Shown here: piece after piece, positions 33,001-46,006 of the stretch
Layout: every line of letters starts with the position of its first letter
Position numbering within the stretch: the stretch's first letter is position 1
Origin: Sitta carolinensis
Taxonomy: Eukaryota > Chordata > Aves > Passeriformes > Sittidae
Length of the DNA stretch: 64,000 nt
Direction: 5' to 3'
Assembly: GCA_032173965.1 (NCBI GenBank)
Contig: JAVUNC010000005.1
Span: forward strand, 2,294,001-2,358,000
The notes under the pieces: generated by a model
Told to the model about the DNA's origin: nothing
Seen by the model: only the letters and a program-made list of their open reading frames with translations
Databases searched by the model: none
Translations under genes and position numbers: made by a program

Positions 33001-36000
33001 ACTAAGTGTTTTGCTGGGGTAGATGGTCAGGATTAACTATATCTTCCTGAGAAATGATATTTGTGGAATTTATGTGATTTTACATCTCTGGCTTCATAAA
33101 CTATCCCTGGGAGACATTTTCCTCAATATTGCAACTTGTTTCTGTAGTTCCATTTTGTCAGACAACAAAACAAACCAGTGAATCTCCCTTTGATAAAACA
33201 CAGGGGCTGGGACTGTTGCATAGTTGCTTTGTCAAAATTTCAGTGTGGGAACACACTGGTTCACCTTCCCTCAGTGTCTGTGTCTAACACAGTTTAATTT
33301 TTCACACATTCCTTTCATCTTTGCAGTGAATCCTGCATTTTACTTCTCCTGCATGTTACAGTTCCTGTCCATCCATTTGTATTCCCATCAGTTCAGCTGA
33401 CTTTATCATTGCTTTACTTGGGATCTGCCTTCTAGCAAAAACTGTTCTGTATGAGGCCCTCACTTGTTGGAAAACAAGGATCCAGCAGCCTGGTTCCAAA
33501 CTCCAGGGTTGAGTATCTGTTCTGACTCTGTGGACAAGACTGGGCTCTCTGCAGATCTCGAGCTTCAGCCTCTTGGGTCAAGGAATTCTTCATCATTTGG
33601 GCTAAATGGTCAAGGTTTGTCAGGGCACCATTTTATTTTCTGACCCTGCAGAGATTTTCTGTATTTTGCAGAACTTTCTAGAGGTCTGGAGTAGGACCTG
33701 ACTCTGCAAAGTAGTTCAGTTTATTTATTTAAATTTTTATTTACTACAGAAGTTATAATGACTGAGGCTTCTCAATCTGTCTTTATTTTTAAGAAGACCT
33801 TTTAATCACTCATCCTAAAAATAGCCTGGAATGCTCTGAACAGTGATTGATGTATGAGCAGAAACACTCTATAATGTCATTAGAGGTCTGCACTGGTTTT
33901 GTGAATGATCTAATTTAAATTTTGGAAAATTCTGAGCATGGAAGGGGAAGATGAGACCTCATATTGCTACCTAGAGGAAAGATGAGGATCCTTTTTAATT
34001 GAATAGGAGAATGAGGATGAGGCTGCAACACTAAATGTTAAAACTAAGGGTTGGGTTTTGTTTGGGAGGGTTTTGCTGGTTTGTTTTGTTTTTTTTTCCC
34101 AGAAGCTGGGTGAAATGCTGTGTACTGAGGAGTTACACTAGATTACTGGAATAAGAGAAGCTGATCTCAGGATGAGTAAATATTGAAGTACATTTCTTGT
34201 TCATACTAGGGAATAGTTGATAGTACTGTCAGGGTGTTAACACAGAGTAATTATAGTACCATGGAATATTTGCAGTGTTGTAGCAAAGCAGATTCTTGAT
34301 TATTCAGACCCTTTAAATTAAAAATTGCTTTGTAAGTTATATTCAATTACACACATCAATTCGATCAGGTTTTTTTGTTTCACAACAGGGATTTTTAACC
34401 TTTGACTAAAAGCGAGTCCTGTGGAAGTCATTCCAGGCAGCGCATTAAGATAATCACTGAATTTTGAGAGCAGGGAAAACAGATCAATACCGACTTCTTG
34501 TTCTGTGAGTAATATCAGATGGAATCCTCATAAAGTCAGCTGTGAGACTCGGGGATGGACAGCTGGGGCACGCTTGGAAGCAGGAGCAGGGCAGGGCGGG
34601 ATGGAGGGAGCAGGAGGTTCCATCCGAGGGGCAGGCACTTCCAGAGGAGCAGTGCAGATGGCACCACTGCTGCCGCTGTTGGTATTTGTAATAAAGCACG
34701 TGAGGATCCCGGTGCATTTACCTCTAGGGCTGTGCTCCCACGGGAAATCCTAATTTCTGCAGCTTTACCATGGATTTGCCAGACTTGGCGCTTTGCAGCC
34801 CTGTGAGATGTTGCAAGGAGCAGCTTGGGGCTGAAGCCTTTTATATAAGGTTTCATATTTATAGATTTATATATTTATACATTTATACACTTACATATTT
34901 ATACACTTTTATATTTATATGCTTTTATATTTATGTAATAGGACTTTTCTGCCTTCTGCTTCCCGGGTCGATGATGTGAGATGGGGGTAAGGAATTGCTG
35001 AACATCGGCAGGGGCTGAGGAAGTTCAGACGTGCTGAGATAGAGGATTGCTAAAGATCAGCTTTTCTCAGCTGGTTGCCAGAACTGCAGTGTTTCTCTCA
35101 AGTTGTTGTAAGTTTATTTCTAGAATATGCCAAGCATGAAACATCTATTTTGCTCTAATCAGAAGATTAAAAAAAAAAAAAAAAAAAGCCAGAAAACAAG
35201 CCAGCTGAAGAGGAAGGCTTTCCGTGTCTCCACAACTCTTCAGGATTTTTATGCTGTTGTTTCAGTGAATCATCAGATTTGGTGCTTGTTGGCCTTGCTG
35301 TAGAAGTGCATTAGTGCTGGTGAAAAACCCTGTGTTAGAAACACTGTATTGCCAAAATTGGCTTCTTTTACAGGGTAAAGGTGGACAGGATCAGATCTCT
35401 TACGGTAGTGTGATTTGTTGCAGTTTCTCTCTAATTATTGGCAATTTCAGCTAGTATAAGCCTAAAAGTAAGAAACCAGTTTTGCGTAACTAACAACATT
35501 TTCAAAAGGTCATCTGCATTTGGCTTTTTGAAAATTGTAAGGATAAAGCAGAAATTCTAGATTTTATCGTCATAACAAACAATCAAAGGGTTATATCAAC
35601 TATTTTCCAGTAGTAAACATGTCTTCATTATGTTGTACTCAATATTTGATCGTTTTTTCCCTCCTGGTTTACATTAAAATCTTGTTGTCCTTTTTTGTTT
35701 CCACCCTTTAAATTTTTATTAAAAAAAAAAAAACCTAAAAATTATTTTAGTTGCTAAGTGGATTTTCTGATTTTAAGTGCCACAGGTGGCAGCAGTATTT
35801 GGGATGCTGGGTGAGTTTGGGAATGACAAAGAACTGTGCATTGTGTAGTCATCAATGTTAGAACATAATCTTTTGTTTTGACCTGAAGGATGTGTTTTAA
35901 CAGGAGAGCAATTTCTGTGTCTTTCGTATCTGTATTGTCATGTAAATAGTTCTGGGAGCTGGAGCAGAGGATTTCATGTTCAGGGGCTTTGCTGAAATCC

Positions 36001-37214
36001 ATCTGTCGTGCCGTTTTGGTGGAGATGTAGGGTGCAGGAGGGGAGATCCAGGGTGCAGCAGTCCCACAGAGTGCCTTGGGTGGCAGAGGAGTGTTTTTAC
36101 ACTTGTTTTTTAACTGTCTTACGGGAAATAGATGCTGCAGCCCAGTGGAGTTGGCTTATTGGAGATGAAAGGTAATTGAACCAACATGGGATTAAATAAG
36201 GCTTTTCCATCTCTCCATGTGACCTGTCTTAACAGCTTTTAACCAAACAGTGGAAAAGTACAGAGTGTGTCCGTGGCCATTTGGCAGTCCCTTTCTCCAG
36301 ACACGATTTCCAGGGCCTTTGGTTGTTCCCTTCATTTGCTTTAGTCAGTTTGTTGAATTTGATAACAGTATTTGATGTTATTTGATAGCATATTCTTCAA
36401 GCTTGAATCGAAACAGAGAGTGGCAGAACAGAGAAGAATGAAGGGAAGTATGCACCCTGTATAATCTGCCTGGAGTAGAAATAAATTAATCAAGTAAATT
36501 CTTGTGTACCAGCAGTGGCTGTTGTCTGCTCAGTTCATGAGGGCTGGTCAGGTGGGTTTTTTTCCAAGAGAAACAGTACAAATTGATATGCAGAGAGGGT
36601 TTCCCTACTCCATTTATTCTCAGTTATCTCGGAGCTGTTGGCCACTAAGGGTGACGCTTGCTCAGCTCACTTTAACCACAGGACTGATAAATTCCAATGG
36701 AATTACGGCTCAGGAGTGTTTCAGAAGATGCCTGGAAATTTCTTGGGAGAGGAAGATGACGGACATACATGTATCAGAACAGGAAAGGAGGGATGTTATT
36801 CTTGGTATTGTTCAGGGTGTTTTTCTCTCCTGTGGAATGCAGTTGAATCAGAAACGGGAATGACAAACTGGGGAGCTTGGAAGGGAGTGCAGTGATCACA
36901 CCTGATAGTGCTTGCTCAGGGAATCAAAGCCCTTGCTGATTCCAAGTGAAGTGCATGTGAAAACAGCCCAGGAGCTTTTCTGCATCTCACTGTGGCAAAT
37001 AGTATTAGGTAGTTTTCCTTTTTGGTTAGAAAATTCAGGTGTTGATTAATTTATTTTTATTTTTATGAGAAATCATTGAGTTTGCTGGTTTCTTTTTGGG
37101 TTTTTTTTGGTGTTCTGGTTTTATTTTCTAATCAAACGCTGAGTAAAGTGGTATTGGGTGTTTCAATCATGCATGTTGTGTTATGTGGGTAACAGTATTG
37201 TCTGATTATAAGAC
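30019..37214. other. Probable intron; no gene seen
   Basis: Seven kilobases of AT-rich sequence without a supportable exon. An AT microsatellite-like patch (tttata/tttatac units) is at about 34852-34938 and an A-run at 35169-35187. Confidence 0.5.
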
Positions 37215-37451
37215 TGTGTTAGTTTGACCAGCCCACAGAAGTGAGCTGGCTAGTACATTATCAATTAAAAAGAAATGTAAAAAAGTTTTTCTAAAGGTTT
37301 CACTCTAATTCTTATTTCTTTCACTTTAAGTATTAGTTAATAAAGTTTTATTACTTTTAAGCTTAAGCCTACTTATAATTAAAAAATTTCAAATTAGCAA
37401 ATCAAAACACGAATTAATGTTTCTACCCGATTTCAAATTAAAACCACAACA
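37215..37451. mobile_element. Probable short solo LTR (endogenous retrovirus)
   Basis: The segment starts TGTGTTAG and ends AACCACAACA, typical TG…CA ends of avian LTRs, and has an internal AATAAA (about 37340) as polyadenylation signal. The flanking five bases are AAGAC on the left and AACAC on the right, a possible 5-bp target-site duplication with one mismatch. It is AT-rich and degraded, with no internal viral coding sequence. The family assignment is unconfirmed. Confidence 0.55.
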
Positions 37452-38780
37452 AACACATAGGTCACTGACTGATGTGACAGTCAGATGAGGGAAACTACTC
37501 TATATTGTGGAGGAGAGAAGTTTTGCTTTTGTACCTTTACTTAATTTGTTTCCTTCTACTCTGAGGTTCTCATCTATCTGTTGTATCCTCTCTAGGTCTA
37601 AAAGACTCTGCAGTTTCAGGAAATAAAATCAGATGTGATGGTTCATTTCTCTCATAGAAGGATGAAATACCATCTTGTCAGCAGAGGGAAGTTGTGGTCA
37701 GACCAGGAGGGCAGAATGTCTTTGTCTTCAGCGTCATTTCCTTGGCTGATGACCACGGGGTCACCGTGTCTTTAATTAATATTCTGGGCTCGCATATATA
37801 ATTTTGAATACCAGAAGTACAAATCTTCCTTTTGCCAAGTGTTTTAATTTTTTGGACAGGAGCGTTGCCTTGAAACCACCTAGGAGAAATTTACAGTTGC
37901 CAAGAAGATGAATCCCTCCAGACTGCAGGAGCAGCAGTGTCAGGGAATGACTGATCCGAGCAGGTCACTCTGGAATTTACAGTCACTGGGGGGCTGCCTT
38001 CAGAAGTTTAGGATGTTATTCCTCATTTTCTCCTGGAGAAACTGGGTTTAGTGCAGTGAATCATAATGAAAGCTCTGCTAGTTTAAGTTGACCTCCTTTA
38101 CCTGCAGGGGACAGCTGGTACTTGGTGTGGACAATTGAGATAAATCCTTGATTTGATTGCTGTGTTTTGTAGGAAATACGGGTTTATTACAGGGGTGCTG
38201 TTTTTCTGTGGAAAATCTGTAGAATCCAGGTATTCTGTCTCCCAAAATGAAGACAAAGTATGCCAAAATATGCTTTTGAAGGCACAATCGAAGGTTATTA
38301 ATATTGCACTTCTCCTTTTTCTAACGTGTTGATTTAGAATATTTCTTGAGTTGTAAGAATTGAGTCAAGCAGTTGGAGGGGAATGTGCAAAATTAGTCTG
38401 TCAAGTGCAGATACATAATAGACACCACGGTGCTACCTTGGCCACTCTGTCATTAAAATGCCAGAAATAGTCCTGATGAGTTTTATTCTGTTCTTGTAAT
38501 CAGACTCTGCAGTGCAGTTGACTGTAGTCTTAAAATACTTGCATGGATTGAATAAGAGGTGCAGAATTACAGGGCTGTGCTCTCATGTTCCCACATGATT
38601 TCCCCATCTCTGGACGTGTCACCTGCTGTTCAAATAATGGGAGGAAAAGTAACAGTTGAGTCATATTGGTGAAATTAAAGATTTTATTAGAAGGCTGAGG
38701 TGGGCACTAAGTGCCCTGCTGAAAGGATCAGGTGGGTTCTTTCCTACTAGGTGCTTGCTTTACACCCAGGTGTGAATGTT
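37452..38780. other. No gene seen
   Basis: Unique AT-rich sequence with no supported exon. Confidence 0.5.
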
Positions 38781-39236
38781 AGAAGATTTTAGTTAAAAGG
38801 GACCTACAGCCCAACTGCCTGAGCAATTGAGGGCTTGCTGAAGGGTTGAAGCATCCAGGTCATTGATAAATACATTGGATAGGGCTGATCCCTGAGGAGC
38901 ACTGCTGGTGACAGTCCCCAGGCAGCTGGCACCTCCTTGAACTCTGCCCTTCAGCCAGTTCATCACCCAGAGCACCCTGAGCTTGCTCATCCCACGCTGT
39001 GACAGCTCGTCCAAAGGATGCTGGGAGTGCCAAAAGCCTTGCTAAAATCCAGAAAAACTAAATCCCTTCCTCCCCTTCTTTCCCTGGGCAGTTGACCTTA
39101 TCATAGATGGATATCAAATTAAGAATTAACCTTGTGTTGATGGTGCCAGGCAGGTATACTCTTCAATAGACTCTCAGCAGCACCCAGTATAATCCTCTCT
39201 GTGTTTTCCCAGGAATTGAGGTCAGACTAACAAGTC
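38781..39236 (-). mobile_element. CR1 LINE fragment, cut by an LTR
   Basis: 'gggacctacagcccaactgcc', 'gggctgatccctgaggagcac', 'cttcagccagttcatcaccc', 'aaaagccttgctaaaatccag' and 'ttgaggtcagactaacaagtc' follow the upstream part of avian CR1 in reverse orientation. The match stops exactly where the LTR begins at 39237 and I do not see it resume after the LTR. Confidence 0.85.
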
Positions 39237-39750
39237 TGTCCTGGTTTTGGCTGGGATAGAGTTAATTTTCCCTAGTAGCTGGTGCAGTGTTGTGGTTTGG
39301 ATTCAGTGTGAGAACAGCATTGATAACACACTGAGGTTTTTGGTTGCTTCTGAGGAGTGGTTATTCCAAGACAAGGACTTTTAATTTCCCAGGCTGTGGT
39401 GATGAAAACGTGAGTGGGACAATGGCCCTGGACTGGCCAAAGGGATATTCCATCCATCATGCCCAGGATATAGCTCTGGGGGATGTTATCCAGGAGGAGT
39501 CAGTGCTATTTTGGGATGTGCATCAAGTCAGTGACTGGTGACTTGTGCATCACTTGTTTTCTCTTCTTATTATCTCCCTTCTCATGATATTATATACTAT
39601 TATTATAATGATATTTTACTTAATTTAAATTATTAAACTGCTCTTATCTCAACCCACGGGTTTTAACTTTTCCCAGTTCTCCCCATCCCACTGTGCTGGG
39701 AGTGAGGGGCTGTGTGGAACTTGGTTTCTGGCTGGCATTAAACCACAGCA
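39237..39750 (+). mobile_element. Avian endogenous retrovirus solo LTR
   Basis: The 514 bp starts TGTCCTGGTTTTGGCTGGGA and ends TTAAACCACAGCA, with hallmark internal strings I recognise from a common avian LTR: 'gatagagttaattttc', 'ctggccaaagggatattcca', 'gtgcatcacttgttttctctt', 'tattaaactgctcttatctc' and 'aacccacgggttttaactttt'. It carries the ATTAAA-type signal near its 3' part. No gag, pol or env sequence flanks it, so it is a recombination-derived solo LTR. I could not confirm a target-site duplication (left 'aagtc', right 'ctttt'). Confidence 0.9.
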
Positions 39751-41233
39751 CTTTTTGGTGTAAATTCTTCTAGAATTATTTTCTGCACAAGTCAGTGTCT
39801 CTTGCAGATAGTTTAATTACCGTGGATTATTTTAGGTATCATATTGATGACATGGGTGAGCAGAAGGAAAGGGAATGGGGTTGTCATGACTACTGTGATT
39901 TTTTTTTTTTTTTAAATTTTTGTACTTCGATTTAAAAATATTTTTATCTCTAAATTTTTAGGGATAAGTAATGTCCTTTGCTGATTGTAAATTACCGGTC
40001 ATACTTCAGACTCCAGTAATTCTAGCAGAAGCAGTTTTCCAAGACATTTTTTCTGGAAGTCAGAAAAGGGTGAAGAGAAAGAGCATTTTCTTGGCAACTT
40101 ATGTAAAGGAAAACTGGGTTAGTTTAATGCTCATGTAATAGTTGAGTATAACTTACTGTGGTGCTCACAAAAGAGCATGAGTTGTTTCAAATCAAGTGGC
40201 TTTATAGGGGATTTTTCTAGAATTTTTTTTAAATGCTGGTAATTTTTGCTCAAACTAGTAAATTCCTGCAAGCTTGCAGCTACTATTCCTAACAATAATT
40301 TCACTGTTTTATTTAAATCAATATAATTATTTTTCCATGAGGAGATCTTGCAGTGCTCATGCCTTAGTTGTGGTTAGGAATGAATTTCTCTCGTGGAACT
40401 GATTTAGGCCTTTAATTATTTCACATAGCAAAGGGAAAACTGATGCAGCTTTAAGATATTTTCAGTCGTTCAAGGGGTAAATTAACTTCTTCATGACTAA
40501 TTAAGTAAATACTTCTCTAATGCACAAGAGTGGGTGTCTTTTGTGTTCTGGGTGTGTTCATTCTTGACCTTTGCATTACTTGGACCATGAACACGGTAGT
40601 GCAGGGACAGAATTCCAGTTCTTCCATGTGTTGTCAGCTTGGCCAAGCAGGGATCCTTCCACAGCGAACAGCTCAGGCCTGGCTTTTAAAAAGGAGAAGA
40701 TATTTTCTTGCTTTTTTTTTTAAATGTCCATTTACAAAAAAAAAACAACAAAAAACAACCCAACAACAAACCTTGCTTAGTTTATCTCTAAACATACATA
40801 TTTATGTGATTATTACCTACACAGTTCCCTCCTGAATTTGATTGATGCCTCTGGCCTCCTTTATGTGCTTACTCAGCGTCAGCAGTGCCTCTGCTCTGAT
40901 TCCTGAGCTGGTTTTAGCTCGGGTTGGTGATATAACCAGATCAGTCCAAGCTGAAGATGAGTTCATTTGTCCTGTTTCTTAGCCCTTGCTGAATTGCCTG
41001 GTACATGAGTAGGCTGCCACTTGTCCCCCTGGCTTGCTCAGTCTCGTTCTTAGACAGTCTGGCAGTCAGTGTTGGAGTTAAGCTGCAGAAAAAAATATTT
41101 CTCAGTCATCTTTAGGTTGCTGGTATCTCTTAGCTGGGTGGTTTTGTACATGTACTGGAGGCTGATAATTTCAGGTATTAATTTTCTGAAGGAGTGAAAT
41201 GCTTTTTTTTTTTTTTGGTAATTAGAAACAACA

Positions 41234-41264
<31 letters not shown>

Positions 41265-42425
41265 GTGAAACCAGTTAATATTATTGACTAATATAAATTA
41301 TAGGATGAGGAATCTCTAGCAATGGATTTTTATGCTGTGACATGCAGCTCATTCATCTGAGGAGCTTGTCTTAAATCCCACACCTGAGCTGCTTAAAGGA
41401 GCAGATCTAAACAGAGGCTGTGAATTTGCAGAAAGTGTAAAAGGGCTTTAAATCTTCATGTTGCTGAAGATATTTCTGTGCAGTGTGTTCCTTTACACTT
41501 GGTTTTTAAGATGTGTAAAGCCAGAAGCATCAGGTGTGAGAAGGGATGGGCTTGGCTCTTCCAGCCCTTGATTCCCATCGTGTATATCCATGACTGTTCC
41601 TGACTACTCTTCCCCAATCCACAGTCTGTCTCTGCATGATGGATTTAAGAGTGCAGTTTCCCCGTGGTGGTGACAAATTCCACTTTACTGGTCACACTGA
41701 AAGCAGGAGAGAATTGGGAAAAATCCTGATTTCTCCCCTGCTTGTTTTATTTCTCCTTTTCTGACAGGTGTTGCTATGTAAGTCAAGGATCTTGTAGTTA
41801 AAGGAGCACAGTCTTTATTTTAAAGTGAAAATAGGATTTTGGCAGAAGTTGGCAGCACTGGAAAAATGCTCCTACTTGCCCTGAGCGGATTGTTTCTTTC
41901 CAGGGGGGTGTGTGTATGTGACAGAGGCTGGAAAAGAGAGGGATGAGTGTGTGTGGGCACTGGCAAGAGGCCACACTCTTCAGGCCATGCTCTGTTTCAT
42001 CCCTCCCTTCTCCCAGTGCCTTGCAGAATGTATAGGCTCAGCTATAGAAAATAATACATTTATTTCAAAATTGTGTTAAATGAGCTCATCTCAGTCACTC
42101 AGCAGTTATGAAATCCTGCCAAGTGCTACACGTCTTGTAAATTTAGAGTTTTTGGGTTTCCCCCCCCCCCTAATTTGCAAAGGATGAAATACTACACAGT
42201 TACTGAGGCAGAGAGAAGGCATCTTCCTTCACCCGTAACGTAGTGAGGCACGAAGAGGGATGCTGAAAGCCAAGGTTTCTGCTTTGACCCTCCTCCTCAG
42301 AGCTTCTGAACATGAACATTCCCGACTCACAGAAGCTGTCTGCTCGTGGCAGGCAAAATTATCATTCCCTGCACTCCCAGCTGAGGGTTTTGACGGGGTT
42401 GGTGACCAGCTGTAGCACAGCACAG

Positions 42426-42471
42426 CTCCTTCTCCTTTTCCTTCTCCTTTTCCTTCTCCTTTTCCTTCTCC
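42426..42471. repeat. 12-bp CT-rich tandem repeat
   Basis: TTCTCCTTTTCC repeats about four times, giving a 46-bp pure pyrimidine run on the + strand and a meaningless Lys-Glu repeat on the other. Confidence 0.9.
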
Positions 42472-43459
42472 GTCATCACCAGCTTGGAACCAGGACGGGG
42501 TGAGACTCCTGCTGCTTCCCTCCTAACGAGGTACGAATTCCAGATCAAATGTTAAGAGCTGCTTGTTTCTACGTGAAGAAATCAGATTCAACCCCTGGAC
42601 TCGTTCCAAGCAGGGATATCATTGCGTTTGACTCTTGTGTTTCAAACTGTTAAAGTCTGCTGGTCTGACACAGCTAGGGATGGAACTGAGATGTATCTGT
42701 GTTTCAGAGATGGGAGGCAAGAAGGAACTGTTAGGATTTCAGTCTGACATTTGGGGTGTTGCAGGTCATTACGTGTAACTGTTACTCCCTGTTTTGAGCT
42801 CAGTAGCTTATGTTTGACTGAAAAATTAAAAAAACTAACAGGCATCTGCTGAAAATGCTTTTCAGAAGGGCAGGCTGGCTTATTTGGGAGTTACTTAGAA
42901 ATGAGGATTTCAACATCTTTCTTAGTTAATTTGTTCTATGGGACAAACAGTCTGTGCTTGCTTCTCTTTTTCTTCTTTTTTTTTCCCCCTGTATTTCTAT
43001 CTTGAATGTGCCTAATTCTACATAGTTTCATGGGAATTTTATGCTGGCATAAACCAGCAGAATTGCTTCAAGAAGCAGTCAGCATCCCCCAGGTCCTGCC
43101 TGGATGCCAGCTGGCCCCTGGTGAGCAAACCCACGGCAGAACCAGCCCCAGAAGCAGCAAAATCAGAATTCTCCAGGGTCAGTACCAAGATCTAGTTCAT
43201 GGCACAGCTGCATGAAGGGGCATGAGCAGTCAGGGATGAGAAATGGGTAAAGGTGGCTCCAGCAGCAGGTGGTGAAACCATAGAGTTGCTTTCAGCTGTT
43301 GGTCCTTGGCCTCTTCTGGTGGGAATGATGTCTTGGCCCTTTTCTGATAATTCCATTTTCTGAGAATAGTGGTGGTTTGTGTTGCTCACAGTATCTGTGG
43401 GTTCATCCTCCTGGTGTTAAACACCAAAACTTCCCAACCAGGTGTGCATCAGAATGCTG

Positions 43460-43477
43460 AAAAAAAAAAAAAAAAAA
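43460..43477 (+). repeat. Poly-A run (18 nt)
   Basis: Uninterrupted A run in otherwise unique sequence. Confidence 0.9.
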
Positions 43478-44911
43478 TCCAGTTATTTGATGTAGCAAAA
43501 GCTGTTCAGGTGTTACCTAGGTATTAATATTTGTTTTGTTGTTGAGTTTTTAGTGTCTGTGTTGAGTAATTGGTAGCTAATACACAAGGGAAAAGGGCTT
43601 TGGATTTACTGGAGGGCTTATATGAGGGAAATTAGTCTGAGTGTTAGCAGGTTGAATGTGGGAATTCTCAGTATGTGATGACTGTTTTTAGAAAAGATTT
43701 TTTCAGAAAATAAACTCTGCTTTAAAGACACAAAACGTTATTTATCTTAGGACCAGATGTTGAGCAGTATTTAGTGCTAAACCAGGTGACCTTCACACTA
43801 AATAATTTTGTTCTCTCAACTGAATGTTTATTTCACTTAGGAGAGCATTTGGTAAGAAATCTCTGTGCCAGCTCTCATGCTTTTAACACTTTATCTTTGT
43901 AAAAGAATTAAATCTTTTTAATATTTATGCTTTGTAATAAGAGGAGAGCATCATCAGCCTGTAAAAATCTGAGATGTGCATCATGCTAACAGTGTGTTAG
44001 TTTATTGTGCTTCCTTTGTAGTCTGAGGAAGGGAGAGGTTTTCTGAGATAGAGGAGGAAGGAGCTGAAGCTGTAAAGAGCAAGATCCGAGGACAAATCAA
44101 CCCCAGCAGCAGAGGATTGTGCACTCTGGGCAAGGGAATGTCTCTAGCACCACAGAACACTGTGGAGTTTGTTGCTGTGGAGTTAGGAACCAGAAATTCA
44201 GAATATACCCATCTCCTGGAGGATCACATACTGATGTTGTTCTCCATAGATGGAAAAAGATTTTTTCCAGATACTGCTGAAAGTGTTGACTGATCGTTTT
44301 TTTAGTACTGTCAAAATAATTTTTGTTGTTTTCATTTCAGTTTAGCAGTAACTCTTACTACAGTGAAAGTTGTTGCATAAAATTGGCCTGTGTTTTCTTG
44401 CCAAAAGACTCCAGTATTGTTAAAGCAGCCTTGCTGAATGGTTGAAGCACAAAGTCACTATTCAGCACCCTGATTCTCTGTCTCTTCTGGTAGCACAGAG
44501 CAAAACTTTCTTGTATTTATGACTGAAAAATATTCCATTTTCTTTTGAGATGGATTTGGTCTTGGATAATCTGATTGTGAATTATTTCACCAGGAGTTCA
44601 GCCTCGGGAGTTTTAGCTGGTACAGATCTCATTTTGGCCATGGGAACTGAGGAACTCAGCTGTACAAGCTTGTTTTGCAGAGGAATCTTCTTTCCCCTTC
44701 TGTTTTTGTTCAGGAGTTCCTGACAGCCCGGGTCATCAGAGCTGTTGCCAACACTGAGGTGGAAACCCTTCCCCTTGAGGTCTGACCAAGAGTACCTTCA
44801 ACTCAAAAACATCTTGTAAAGTGACCCTCTGATTTGGGGCTGCCTTAGTTGAAGCTTCTCAAAGTTGCCTGGCCTCACTTGTCCCAGGGATGTTGTACTG
44901 CTGTGCCTGGG

Positions 44912-44980
44912 CAGTGTTGGGTTCATGGCTGGACTTGGAGCTCTTTTTCCAGCCTCAATAATTCTGTGATTCCCTTCTTC
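44912..44980 (+). mobile_element. CR1 3'-tail fragment
   Basis: 'gtgttgggttcatggctggac', 'tttttccagcctcaataattctgtgattcc' resemble the terminal part of a CR1 copy in the forward orientation, about 70 bp long. Confidence 0.72.
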
Positions 44981-45959
44981 AGCTCTCTTTGTTGCTGCTG
45001 TCTGAGCCTCCAAACTTTCTTACCTGTTTTACTGCCCTCTGTACTTCGTTTTTCATTAGCATCTGATCCTGAGTAGTCCTGTCCCAGGCAGTGCCTTGTG
45101 CTCTGATTATTCTTTTTACCTCTGTTTTGTAAAATCCTTTAGTTCAATCTGTGGAAAAGCTTGCTTGGCTGAAATTTTTCTTGCAACCTGTGGTTTTTAT
45201 AAGGGAAATTCCCATATTTGTCATTTAAAAATCTTACTTTAGGGTTTTATTGAAGACAGCAAAGGCTGTCTTTTCTGGCTTGTTTGTTTGTTTTGTTGTT
45301 TTTGGGTTTTTTTTTAATATTTATTTCAGTATTCATTGTGCAGACGTGTATTACCCTGGCAAAGCTCTAAAGTAGCCAAGCTGTGCTGATCTGCAGTGGA
45401 GTTTAAAGAAGGCTTTGTGGTCTGCTTTGGTTGATAAAGTTTCAAAATTAAGAGAAAGGTGCCTTTTTATTTACCAAGCATTTGCAATTAAACCTTAAAA
45501 ACCCATCACAGAAAATAGTAAATAATTTTCTTTACAACACAAGGCCTTTTGTTTTTTTTTTTTGTGAAGAGATGAGATTCTTCCCAGCCATCAAAGTTTT
45601 CACAAGACTGCTCCTATTTTCTCCTTATTATGTGTCAAATAGTAAAAACAACAACAAAAAATTTTACAGCCTTTTGAAAAAAAATCCACAATTGTCACTT
45701 TTTGCTAAAATACCATTTAACTGTTTTTCAAGTGGAAAATAATGGCTATTAGAAGAGAAGATCAGTAAACAATGCTGAAATAGGTGTTGTTTAGGGTTTT
45801 TTGTTTTGTTTTGTTTTGGTTTTTTTTAAGAAGGAATCTTAAATGGCTAATTGATTCTGGAACCTTAATGCAGTGGCTTTGGAGTTTTCCAAAGAGGGCA
45901 GTGGCACTCACTCTCAGTGCAGTTCCAATCTGCTATTATATCTATGACTTACTACCTGA

Positions 45960-46006
<47 letters not shown>

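Larger units (their letters stand above)
39751..44911. other. Probable intron; simple repeats only
   Basis: T-runs are at about 39899-39913, 41203-41216 and 41238-41264, and C/T 12-mer repeats at 42426-42471. No exon is supported. Confidence 0.5.
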
